8,316 nucleotides of DNA from Bacteroidaceae bacterium (GCA_017961965.1 JAGCWG010000313.1:1-8316); one strand, 5' to 3'. Shown: positions 1 to 6,686, counted from the stretch's first letter. Made by a program: numbers and translations. The notes: a model not told the origin generated them from the sequence alone.

Positions 1-18
1 ATATAAAAATAAATTACT

Positions 19-618
19 ATGATGTCAAAGAATTTAATGAGTGCAGCTCTTCTTCTTATGAGCGCAACCACAGCTTTCGCTGTTGAGTCAGAATCCAATG
101 TTCAATTTTCTGGTTGCAAAGATAATGATTTTTATCTTGCTACAACAGTTTTGAACACAGAAAAAGATGATGATAAAGTTTTTGAGGTAGTGGAACAGAT
201 GCCAAAGTTCAAGGGTGGCGAGGGTGCCTTGATGCAGTACATTGCCCAGACTATCAAGTACCCACAGGCAGCTCAGGAAATAGGCACCCAGGGTAGATTT
301 ATCGTGTCATTCATTATTGACAAGGATGGTTCTATCATCAAGTCTGAGACTAAGGTGGTAAATGTGGACGGAGATGATGTTAGCAAGAATAGCTCACTTC
401 CAGAGATTATGGTTAAGGGCTATGTAAAGGCTACACAGAAGAAGACAGGCAAGGCACCTTCGGAAGAGGACAAGAAGAAAGTTAAGCTTGCATACGCTGA
501 GCTTGAGAAGGAATGCGTCCGTGTGGTCAACAGTATGGCAGCATGGGAACCTGGAAAGCAACGTGGCAAAGCCGTCAAGGTACATTACAATATCCCTTTG
601 ACGTTTAGGTTGCAGTAA
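19..618 (+). CDS. Exported stand-alone TonB C-terminal domain protein with an internal insertion
   Basis: The protein has 199 residues. Residues 1-21 look like a signal peptide ending AFA, so it is probably periplasmic rather than anchored like classical TonB. Residues 59-114 match the first half of the TonB_C domain as found in Bacteroidota (EQMPKFKGGEGAL, IKYP, then QGRFIVSFIIDKDGSI). Residues 161-199 match the second half (VRVVNSMAAWEPGKQRGK, then IPLTFRLQ). Between the halves sit about 46 extra residues (115-160), rich in Lys and Glu, where the usual domain has only a short link. The start is ATG at 19; a second ATG follows at once, so position 22 is equally possible. Only 18 AT-rich bases precede it, so its promoter is not visible. 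The domain normally contacts TonB-dependent receptors; what this truncated form does is unknown. The family call is firm, the role is not. Confidence 0.85.
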   Translation: MMSKNLMSAALLLMSATTAFAVESESNVQFSGCKDNDFYLATTVLNTEKDDDKVFEVVEQMPKFKGGEGALMQYIAQTIKYPQAAQEIGTQGRFIVSFIIDKDGSIIKSETKVVNVDGDDVSKNSSLPEIMVKGYVKATQKKTGKAPSEEDKKKVKLAYAELEKECVRVVNSMAAWEPGKQRGKAVKVHYNIPLTFRLQ

Positions 619-680
619 TCTCTCGCTTGTTCCGGAAGCATGAATAAATCATCAAATGTTGATTTGAAGTTTGCCATTCC

Positions 681-711
681 TTGCTGTTTTGCCAATCAAT
701 AGTTATCTTTG
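681..711 (+). promoter_or_regulatory. Bacteroidota-type promoter (-33 TTG / -7 TAnnTTTG)
   Basis: TATCTTTG at 704-711 is a perfect match to the TAnnTTTG -7 element used by the Bacteroidota primary sigma factor. A TTG at 681-683 lies 20 bp upstream, an acceptable distance for the -33 element. Transcription would start at about 716-719, only a few bases before the ATG at 724. The match and the position directly before a gene are seen; activity is inferred. Confidence 0.65.
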
Positions 712-723
712 CAAAAAAAAATA

Positions 724-1278
724 ATGACAATGGAACAGCAGGAATATCTTGATAATTACGAGAGACAACTCATGGAGCACCTTATTCGTGTGCTCACTTC
801 AATGGAACTTCTGGACAAGCAGTTGCTTGAATCACCCGACATCACGGACAAGTGGGATGAGGTGGCACAGTCATACGTTACAGATGCCGTAAAGGAGATA
901 CAGCAGTACCCAACCGTTTCGCTTGGATGGGCTATGTACCTTGGCATGGCTGTGGCACGCCTTTGGGATGACGATTGGGAGATATATTCCAAATTGCCTA
1001 ACATATATGAGTATCTTCGTGACAAGCGTGGTTTCGACTATCTTGATGAGGTGGTACGTGGTGATGTCCTCGGACTCACGGGCGACGAGTACGACCGTAT
1101 GGAGAAGGTTGTGCAGGGATGTGCCCAGCAGGTACTCAACAAGATTCGTCACGAACAGATAGAACCACAAAGCCCACTCGCATTCCATGCTTACGTCAAG
1201 AGCGTGCGCACCCTATATCTCATTGGTGCAGCCGTAGAACTCAAAGCACTCGGATATAAGTTCGAGAAGGTGGGATAA
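724..1278 (+). CDS. Conserved hypothetical cytoplasmic helical protein
   Basis: The protein has 184 residues from the ATG at 724, with a second possible start at 730. I do not recognise a named family with certainty, though it has the look of a conserved Bacteroidales protein of unknown function. There is no signal peptide or obvious membrane helix. The composition suggests an almost all-alpha fold: a charged N-terminal helix (about 4-35), a central stretch SLGWAMYLGMAVARLWDDDW (66-85) that looks like a conserved core, and a C-terminal helix (152-176). A reading from the in-frame TTG at 709 is unlikely because that codon lies inside the -7 promoter box. The start is preceded by an A-rich run instead of a Shine-Dalgarno site, as is usual in this phylum. 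It is probably transcribed alone and is followed by hairpins and the terminator array. That it is a real gene is likely; the function is open. Confidence 0.8.
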   Translation: MTMEQQEYLDNYERQLMEHLIRVLTSMELLDKQLLESPDITDKWDEVAQSYVTDAVKEIQQYPTVSLGWAMYLGMAVARLWDDDWEIYSKLPNIYEYLRDKRGFDYLDEVVRGDVLGLTGDEYDRMEKVVQGCAQQVLNKIRHEQIEPQSPLAFHAYVKSVRTLYLIGAAVELKALGYKFEKVG

Positions 1279-1299
1279 CAAGTGAGAAAAGGCTCTAAT

Positions 1300-1315
1300 C
1301 CATAATCTTTTATGG
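1300..1315 (+). other. Small hairpin downstream of the hypothetical gene
   Basis: CCATAA (1300-1305) and TTATGG (1310-1315) pair perfectly around a TCTT loop, with a possible G-U pair outside. It lies 22 bp after the stop codon at 1278 and is not followed by a T-run, so it is a weak terminator at best. It may protect the 3' end or act with the array just downstream. Confidence 0.35.
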
Positions 1316-1320
1316 GGACT

Positions 1321-1410
1321 AAAAAAGGATATATATCTGGCGAGCGTCAGATATATATCCTTTGTCGTTCAGATATATATCCTACGGTCGTCAGATATAT
1401 ATCTTTTTTT
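1321..1410. terminator. 22-bp-period palindromic repeat array, probable bidirectional terminator
   Basis: Four 12-bp cores, variants of AGATATATATCC, start at 1327, 1349, 1371 and 1393, exactly 22 bp apart, with 10-bp spacers. Core 1 is inverted relative to cores 2 and 3, and core 4 is a perfect palindrome. Cores 1 and 2 form a perfect 16-bp stem (1324-1339 with 1348-1363) around an 8-base loop. Core 1 can also pair with core 4 over 19 bp (1321-1339 with 1392-1410) with one G-U pair. An A6 run (1321-1326) and a T7 run (1404-1410) bound the array, so either strand ends in a U-tract. It lies between convergent genes ending at 1278 (+) and 1465 (-), which fits a shared terminator. The minus-strand form, a 16-bp stem followed by U6, is a classic intrinsic terminator. 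Confidence 0.75.
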
Positions 1411-1464
1411 GTCAGTATGCACTAAGGCAAATTTAGAACATACAAAAGCAATTATAGTATGCGT

Positions 1465-2601
1465 TTATCTCAGTTTTTCGAGATAAGTGCTTATGTCGTC
1501 CACACCGGATGGGTTGGCTATTACCTTGCCGTCAGGAGAGAGGAGAAGGTAATAAGGAACACCGATAATCTGGTACTTGGACATAAGGTCCTTTATTCCT
1601 TGTGGAGTGAGACAGTATTGAGTCCAAGGCATCTGGTCCTTAACCATAGCTGTGTGCCATGCATCAGACTTTTCATCGGATGATACGGAGATTACTTCAA
1701 ACCATTCACGTGGATAGGTGTTGTAGTATTCCTTTATCTTTGGCGTTCCAGCACGACATATTCCACACCATGAAGCCCAGAAGTCCACAAGGAGGTACTT
1801 GCCCTCGTAGTTCTTGACGACATCTGCAAGTTGGCATCTCTCACCTGACGGAGTAACCATGTCAAGGTCAACTATTGGATTGCCATTGGCTGTGAGACGT
1901 GCAGCCTCAAGGCGACGGACGAAATCAGCATAGCGTGCCTTGTCGCTTGGACAGTCCGTGATTGTCTTGCCGAGAAGGTCAATCTGCTCTGTCGTTAGAT
2001 TATACCCGTTGGTAAGTTTCTCACATGCAAGGTTGATTGCAACTGGTGATGTTGGGTGACTTGTGATGAAGTCCCACTCTACCTTTGCAAGAGCCTCCAC
2101 GTCTGGGTTGTAATCAGCAATGCCTTGCTCCATCCTTGCACGGTTGAGGTCGTTGAAGTCCTTCTGTGCTTGTCCTCCCTCTATGACGCAATCCTTGGTG
2201 AGTGGCGCATCCGTGAGAAGTGAATATTTAGGTGCCTTGATTACATACTCGGCTGGTTCGAGCCACATGGTTGTGTATGTCCAATGCACCTGCTTGTAAT
2301 TGTCCTTCTCAGCTTTGTCGCCAAGCATCTCAAGGTTATTCGTGATAAGAGTAACCTTCTGTGGATGGTCAACATATCCACTGATGAGGAACTCGCCAGC
2401 CTTCTTTACTGTTGTTGTGGCAATCTCTGCTTCCTCATATGCATTCTTATCCTTTGGCTCTGATGTAAGAATGGAAATGGTCACACCCTTCTTCAAGCCT
2501 GACATTTTTCCACGCACACAGAAGTTGTCCTGCTGGGCGTATGCCTCAACACAACATGCCAAAAGCGAGAATAAAATAACCTTTGAGAATAATCTGTTCA
2601 T
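1465..2601 (-). CDS. TlpA-like thioredoxin-fold protein (CGIC active site) with DUF4369-like N-terminus
   Basis: The protein has 378 residues. Residues 1-22 form an export signal ending AYA before Gln; LLAC at 13-16 could instead be a lipobox, so it is either periplasmic or a lipoprotein. Residues 25-130 resemble the beta-rich DUF4369 domain common in these proteins, 140-235 are mainly helical, and 240-378 are a TlpA/AhpC-type thioredoxin domain. The redox motif is W-C-G-I-C (Cys279, Cys282) and the cis-proline is Pro349 in GVPYYLL. Known relatives reduce disulfides or act in oxidative-stress defence in the periplasm; the substrate here is not evident. It is the last gene of the leftward series, separated from the previous one by 172 bp of octamer repeats, and ends before the terminator array. 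The ATG at 2599-2601 is preceded by A-rich DNA. It is a distant paralogue of the protein at 5261-6670. Confidence 0.88.
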   Translation of the reverse strand: MNRLFSKVILFSLLACCVEAYAQQDNFCVRGKMSGLKKGVTISILTSEPKDKNAYEEAEIATTTVKKAGEFLISGYVDHPQKVTLITNNLEMLGDKAEKDNYKQVHWTYTTMWLEPAEYVIKAPKYSLLTDAPLTKDCVIEGGQAQKDFNDLNRARMEQGIADYNPDVEALAKVEWDFITSHPTSPVAINLACEKLTNGYNLTTEQIDLLGKTITDCPSDKARYADFVRRLEAARLTANGNPIVDLDMVTPSGERCQLADVVKNYEGKYLLVDFWASWCGICRAGTPKIKEYYNTYPREWFEVISVSSDEKSDAWHTAMVKDQMPWTQYCLTPQGIKDLMSKYQIIGVPYYLLLSPDGKVIANPSGVDDISTYLEKLR

Positions 2602-2609
2602 TGAACTAT

Positions 2610-2697
2610 GAGTTTTTGAGTTTTTAAGTTTGTAAGTTCTTAAGTTTTTAAGTTTGTAAGTTTTTAAGTTCTTAAGTTTTTAGGTTCTTGAGTTTTT
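2610..2697 (+). repeat. Tandem octamer array, 11 units of (A/G)(A/G)GTTNNT type
   Basis: Eleven back-to-back 8-bp units run without slippage. Most are AAGTTTTT, AAGTTCTT or AAGTTTGT; the edges carry GAGTTTTT and one AGGTTCTT. The first unit begins 8 bp from the start codon of the minus-strand thioredoxin gene at 2601. This is the left arm of an inverted repeat with 2721-2768. Confidence 0.85.
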
Positions 2698-2705
2698 ATG
2701 TTAAT

Positions 2706-2720
2706 GCGGTAACCCTCCGC
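2706..2720. other. GC stem at the centre of the octamer inverted repeat
   Basis: GCGG (2706-2709) pairs with CCGC (2717-2720) around a 7-base loop. The stem continues in register into the octamer arms: 2658-2709 opposes 2717-2768, an imperfect 52-bp stem. In RNA from the leftward genes it would lie between the stop codon at 2774 and the start at 2601. It could be an RNA processing or stability element or a partial terminator, which the sequence alone does not settle. Confidence 0.6.
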
Positions 2721-2768
2721 GAGAACTTAAGAACTTACAAACTTAAAAACCTAAAAACTCACAAACTT
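2721..2768 (-). repeat. Inverted octamer array, 6 units
   Basis: Six contiguous units of the same octamer family in reverse orientation (GAGAACTT, AAGAACTT, ACAAACTT, AAAAACCT, AAAAACTC, ACAAACTT). They end 5 bp from the stop codon of the gene at 2774. On the minus strand, TAAGTTTG at 2738-2745 and 2762-2769 matches the TAnnTTTG -7 promoter box and points toward the gene at 1465-2601, but no well-spaced -33 element is evident. Confidence 0.8.
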
Positions 2769-2773
2769 AACAA

Positions 2774-4129
2774 TCACTTTACGAATACTTTCTTACCGTT
2801 TACGATGTTGATACCCTTTACTGGTGCTTCTACCTTCTTTCCGTCGATAGTGTAAACACCAATAAACTGAATCTTCTTTTCTGCATTTACATTAGTGATG
2901 GCTGTTGGATCATCAGCAGCATTCATGTAAATCTTCTCTGGAAGTGGGTACTGAACACCTTCTGTGAGTACAAGGTAGCATGAGTTCTCTGCCACTGTAC
3001 CTGATGTAGCCTTAACAAATGCATTTGTATCAAATACATAATATACAAGGTTGTTATTGTTATCATCCTGCTTTGGAAGTGACTCGATATTTACTGCTCC
3101 TGTTGCTGTTCCAACGAGATAAGTGTCAATTGGGTAAAGCTCTTCTTCAGGAGTCTCCTTGAAAAGAACGATAGTCTTTACGCCCTCGCCATAGAGTACA
3201 AATCCTGTGTTAGGAACGTAAGTTGGAGCAATACCAAATACCTCATAGTTTGTAGGGAAAGATGGAACTTCACCTGTATATTGTACGAATGTTTCATCAT
3301 CATTGTAATATCCCCATGCATTCTGTGTCTCATCGAAAGCTATATTTATACCTTCTTCGTTCTCAAACATTAAATACTTATCTTGAATGATGTAAGTTTG
3401 AATTCCAGATTCAAAGTCTGCTTCGTACATAGAAGAGAATGGAATGTACTTACCCTCTCCAAAGTCGATGGTAAGAATATTGTCGCCCTTAAAGTAAGCG
3501 GTATATACTTCATTGTCGTCACCAGCAACGAATGTGTATGGGTTCTCTGTAATCTTGTTGCCCTTGGAATCCATCCAATAGTCAAACTGGAAGTCATCAG
3601 ATGAAGGTGTAGCTGTGATTGTGATGTTGTCACCCTTGTCGTTGATAACCTTGTCGATGTTGACACTACCCGCACGCTTCAATGCGTCTGCGACCTTGAC
3701 ATACACCTTTGAGAATACAGCATAATATGTGTTGTCTGGCTCAAATCCATATCCTTCTACGTCAGTTGATTCTGTAACCTGTTCTGTTTTGACAGAAATG
3801 CTGCCTTCTGGGCTGTTGCTTGTTACAGCTTCTGTCAATGAAGCAGGAGTAGCCGTTGGGAAAAGACCAATGAACTGATATCCGTCAGCAGGCTTTGCAT
3901 AATAGTAGATTATGGTAGAAGGATAGCCCAGCTCATACAGCTTTGTCTCACTTATATCAGCATAATTAGCTTCTTCCTCGCTGCTCGCATTTGAAAGGTA
4001 GATAAGTCCCTTACCTGTTGTTGCTACCTCGGCTCTATCGTAGAACCAGTAATACTTGCCATCGCCCTCAGCAAAAGCAGAAAGGCATGCTACTGTGGCA
4101 AGAAGAAAAGATGTAAAAAGTTTCTTCAT
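2774..4129 (-). CDS. Secreted protein with InlB-like repeats and a T9SS-like C-terminal tail
   Basis: The protein has 451 residues, is rich in Asp, Glu and Tyr, and has a clear signal peptide (1-20, cut after AFA). Two stretches, about 75-146 and 155-215, read like divergent InlB B-repeats: each has an aromatic residue after a Pro/Asp-rich turn (PADGYQFIGLF, SSDDFQFDYW) and ends in a Y-A/T-x-F strand. Residues 216-400 are beta-rich and unassigned. The end (411-451: ITNVNAEKKIQF, VYTIDGKKV, KGINIVNGKKVFVK) strongly resembles the short C-terminal tail on many Prevotella secreted proteins, related to type IX secretion sorting domains. The mature part has only one cysteine (Cys384), so it needs no internal disulfide. 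Its start is 8 bp after the stop codon of the Lnb gene, so the two are almost certainly cotranscribed. It is probably a surface or released protein; ligand or activity is unknown. Confidence 0.82.
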   Translation of the reverse strand: MKKLFTSFLLATVACLSAFAEGDGKYYWFYDRAEVATTGKGLIYLSNASSEEEANYADISETKLYELGYPSTIIYYYAKPADGYQFIGLFPTATPASLTEAVTSNSPEGSISVKTEQVTESTDVEGYGFEPDNTYYAVFSKVYVKVADALKRAGSVNIDKVINDKGDNITITATPSSDDFQFDYWMDSKGNKITENPYTFVAGDDNEVYTAYFKGDNILTIDFGEGKYIPFSSMYEADFESGIQTYIIQDKYLMFENEEGINIAFDETQNAWGYYNDDETFVQYTGEVPSFPTNYEVFGIAPTYVPNTGFVLYGEGVKTIVLFKETPEEELYPIDTYLVGTATGAVNIESLPKQDDNNNNLVYYVFDTNAFVKATSGTVAENSCYLVLTEGVQYPLPEKIYMNAADDPTAITNVNAEKKIQFIGVYTIDGKKVEAPVKGINIVNGKKVFVK

Positions 4130-4137
4130 AATCGATT

Positions 4138-5250
4138 TTAATTTTGTGTTACGTTAATAATCTTGTATATCTCTCTTATCAGGAATCCTCCGACAATCAG
4201 CATTTGTGATATGCAGAAGATTGTATCAAGCTTGATAATCATAAATAGCAGAAATGCCATTGTCACTATGACTAATGCCCAATGTATGTTCTTGTTGCGG
4301 AACCAGAAGAGTACCGAGACAACTGGATTGAACACTACCACGAGCCAGTTCCACTCTGTTCCCGGTGCATTGGATATGAATACAACGGTACAAAGGAATA
4401 GTCCGAGGAATGTATGCAATGCCATGACAGGATAATCTATGATGTCTGTCTTGACAAAACATAGGATGAGAAACAGTATGGCAAATACGAGTGGTGAGAA
4501 ATATGAATCACCCTTTACCTTTACTGTTGGACGACAGATTACGTTTTTGCTTTGAATGAGATTGGCTGCATCAAATACCGTTATCACGTCCTGTGGCATT
4601 ATTAGTTTAGCATCCCCACTTACTTCGTCGTCAGGAGTACCTCCAAAGATGCTGTGTCCTATAAAGCCATTCCATGAATTGAAGTCAATGTAGCGTAGTA
4701 CGATTTCGCGCCGTGTATTGCCTTCGATATATTTGTCTATGTATGGAGAGAGGTTAATCTGACGTTCATATGTCGCTCCGAGAACCATGTTGGTTGCTAT
4801 TGTTGCACATCCTCGCGTGATATAGTCGAGGTCATATGCCAATCCTTTTTCAAATTCCTTGTCAAGCAACATCCATAGTCTCTGTTTCTCTTTGAGACTG
4901 AGTTTCAACTCGTATTCAGTTATGCCTCTGCCTTCCTTGCGGTAGTCATCACGGAACATTTTTGTTTCTTCCGGAATGATTCCCTCCCTGACTCTTCTGA
5001 ATACTCCAGTAACGAAATCATTTCCCCATTCTGGAATCTTTTCCGTGAAGCAGTAGTCGAGACCAGCCGAAGGACACCACATCCTTATTGCCATGTGTCC
5101 GAACATGGTGGATGGTGTCTCACCTGGAGTGATGACTACCAATGCAGCATGCACATCTGTGTGAAGGCTGTCATTGGAAGCATCCTCCTTTTCTTGTGCA
5201 CTCGCTGTGAGTGTAAGGAACAGCAATAATATGTAGAGAATACGAGTCAT
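4138..5250 (-). CDS. lnb: Lnb-type lipoprotein N-acyltransferase (DUF4105 domain plus membrane helices)
   Basis: The protein has 370 residues. Residues 1-18 form a signal sequence, 32-240 a periplasmic DUF4105 domain, and 252-360 hold about five hydrophobic helices (roughly 252-267, 275-294, 301-317, 323-340 and 344-358). The family hallmarks are present: TPGETPSTMFGHMAIR (41-56) with probable catalytic His52, and Y-D-x-D-Y-x-x-x-x-C (139-148) with probable catalytic Cys148. EWNWLVVVFNP (299-309) matches the conserved Asn/Pro loop between the helices in Bacteroidota members. In Bacteroides, proteins of this architecture (Lnb) add the amide-linked third acyl chain to the N-terminal cysteine of lipoproteins. 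This member sits among lipoprotein and exported-protein genes, 10 bp after the preceding thioredoxin gene and 8 bp before the next gene. The family assignment is firm; that this copy is the main cellular Lnb and not a paralogue is uncertain. Confidence 0.8.
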   Translation of the reverse strand: MTRILYILLLFLTLTASAQEKEDASNDSLHTDVHAALVVITPGETPSTMFGHMAIRMWCPSAGLDYCFTEKIPEWGNDFVTGVFRRVREGIIPEETKMFRDDYRKEGRGITEYELKLSLKEKQRLWMLLDKEFEKGLAYDLDYITRGCATIATNMVLGATYERQINLSPYIDKYIEGNTRREIVLRYIDFNSWNGFIGHSIFGGTPDDEVSGDAKLIMPQDVITVFDAANLIQSKNVICRPTVKVKGDSYFSPLVFAILFLILCFVKTDIIDYPVMALHTFLGLFLCTVVFISNAPGTEWNWLVVVFNPVVSVLFWFRNKNIHWALVIVTMAFLLFMIIKLDTIFCISQMLIVGGFLIREIYKIINVTQN

Positions 5251-5260
5251 ATACTACACT

Positions 5261-6670
5261 TTACTTCGAAAGTAGATTATCAATCTGCACCCTTATCTCT
5301 GGGTCACTTGGACGAGGTGCCGTACTCTTGAAGAGTTTGCCATTAGAGTCGAAGAGCATGAAGCGTGGAATACTGTTGATGCCATAACCGCTAATGCCTG
5401 GACTGTTAGAAAGATCTGGTACGATGTACTGTTCCCACTTAGGATTGTCCTCATTAACCTTCTTGACCCATGCCTTCTTGTCTGTGTCGATGGAGATAGA
5501 GACTACACGTATGTTCTTTCCTTCGTAATCCTCGGCAAGCTTGGCAAGGAAAGGAATCTCTCTCTTGCAAGGACCACACCATGTAGCCCAGAAGTCTATG
5601 TATGTCACTTTGCCATTGCCAAGAAGACTTGTGAATTGAAGTTCCTTGCCATCCACATCAGCAATGGTGAATTCAATGGCATCCTGTCCCTGTGCCTTGG
5701 CTGCTATATTCTTGAGGCTCTCCTTCACGAACTCAGTATATGTGGTGTCTGTTGAAACCTTCAAATACTGCTCGTAGAGGTCCTTGTATTCCTCGCTTGA
5801 CGTGTCCAGTCCCCAGTTGGCAAGGAACATGAGGTTCAAGATGTATATGTTGGCAACCTTGTTGCGTACATCCTGATTCTGTGTGTATTCTGCAAGATAT
5901 TTCACCTTTGCTCCATCTGCCTGCATAGGAGTGTAGAGTGATGGATGAGCGGCATAGTACCATTCAAGGTAGTTGTATATCTTCGCAGCCTGAAGGGTGT
6001 CGTTCTTGTCAATATCACCAATGTATGACATATAGTCACTCTCGTTTACCATTGTCTTTCCCATTTTCTCACGACTGATACCATAGCCGACAAGTGCACT
6101 CTCACGTTGATCGTTTATGGCTGCCTGAGCCTGAGTTGCAAACTCCTTGTCTGATATTGTCTTGATGACTGCCTCCATCTTTCCAAGTTCTGCATTGACA
6201 TATGTCTTTGCATCGGTAAATGTGGCAAACTTGACTGCCATTGAGTCAGGCACAAGATTGTATGAGTTAGAGATTGTGTTATAGTACATATTGGCGTATG
6301 TAGATTTCTCTGGCTCATCACCTGTATATGTAACCTTGAAAGGATTGAGCTTAATGTCTGCATTCAATGTCTTGTTTGGTTGTAGAAGAACACAGAAAGC
6401 AGCTGTTGGCTCAGGCTTATTGCCTGACTTGACGAAGACGAGAGCCTCGCTCATCTCATTCACATCGTATGACAATGTGAATCGTCCTTTTTTATCCACC
6501 TTTATCGTGTCATATCCATTCTGACATTTCTCATGTCCCTCAATGTACACGAGAAGGGTATCAGTTGTCTGATACTTGGCAATCTTGCCGTTTACTGTTG
6601 ATGTCTGAGCCATTGTTGGTAGTGATAGCGCCAACATACCCATTGAAAGAAATGAAAGTGCTTTGTTCAT
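5261..6670 (-). CDS. TlpA-like thioredoxin-fold protein (CGPC active site) with DUF4369-like N-terminus
   Basis: The protein has 469 residues from the ATG at 6668-6670. It has a signal peptide with likely cleavage after Ala21 (TMA, then Gln). Residues 24-115 form a DUF4369-like beta domain, about 120-325 a long helical middle region, and 330-469 a TlpA-type thioredoxin domain. The redox motif is W-C-G-P-C (Cys365, Cys368) and the cis-proline is Pro435 in NSIPRFMLF. The domain order matches Bacteroidota periplasmic disulfide reductases of the TlpA/ResA type. A longer reading from a GTG at 6706 would add 12 residues translated from a GC-rich hairpin and would bury the signal peptide, so I reject it. 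It lies 10 bp upstream of the Lnb gene and 147 bp downstream of the FISUMP gene. It shares architecture, but little sequence outside the thioredoxin motifs, with the protein at 1465-2601. Confidence 0.9.
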   Translation of the reverse strand: MNKALSFLSMGMLALSLPTMAQTSTVNGKIAKYQTTDTLLVYIEGHEKCQNGYDTIKVDKKGRFTLSYDVNEMSEALVFVKSGNKPEPTAAFCVLLQPNKTLNADIKLNPFKVTYTGDEPEKSTYANMYYNTISNSYNLVPDSMAVKFATFTDAKTYVNAELGKMEAVIKTISDKEFATQAQAAINDQRESALVGYGISREKMGKTMVNESDYMSYIGDIDKNDTLQAAKIYNYLEWYYAAHPSLYTPMQADGAKVKYLAEYTQNQDVRNKVANIYILNLMFLANWGLDTSSEEYKDLYEQYLKVSTDTTYTEFVKESLKNIAAKAQGQDAIEFTIADVDGKELQFTSLLGNGKVTYIDFWATWCGPCKREIPFLAKLAEDYEGKNIRVVSISIDTDKKAWVKKVNEDNPKWEQYIVPDLSNSPGISGYGINSIPRFMLFDSNGKLFKSTAPRPSDPEIRVQIDNLLSK

Positions 6671-6678
6671 TATGTTGT

Positions 6679-6686
6679 AAGTTTTT
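6679..6686 (+). repeat. Single octamer unit next to a start codon
   Basis: AAGTTTTT begins 8 bp beyond the start codon of the minus-strand thioredoxin gene (6670), the same distance as the array at 2610 from the start at 2601. On the mRNA it gives an A-rich AAAAACTT stretch just before the ATG, which may help initiation in a phylum that does not depend on Shine-Dalgarno pairing. Confidence 0.5.

Noticed and set aside
652..667. Hairpin TCAAAT/ATTTGA with GTTG loop after the TonB_C gene
   Set aside because: The stem is only 6 AT-rich pairs with no T-run after it; too weak to call a terminator.
709..723. TTG start for the gene ending at 1278
   Set aside because: The TTG lies inside a perfect -7 promoter box; ATG at 724 or 730 is more likely.
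871..1188. Antisense open frame opposite the helical hypothetical gene
   Set aside because: No start context, no recognisable domain and low-quality composition; a shadow of the plus-strand gene, like the other overlapping frames opposite or within the large genes.
1327..1404. CRISPR-like array
   Set aside because: Repeats are only 12 bp with 10-bp spacers that resemble each other, and there are no cas genes; it is a palindromic terminator-like array.
2300..2611. Plus-strand open frame opposite the start of the CGIC thioredoxin gene
   Set aside because: It mirrors a well-supported gene with signal peptide and has no family features of its own.
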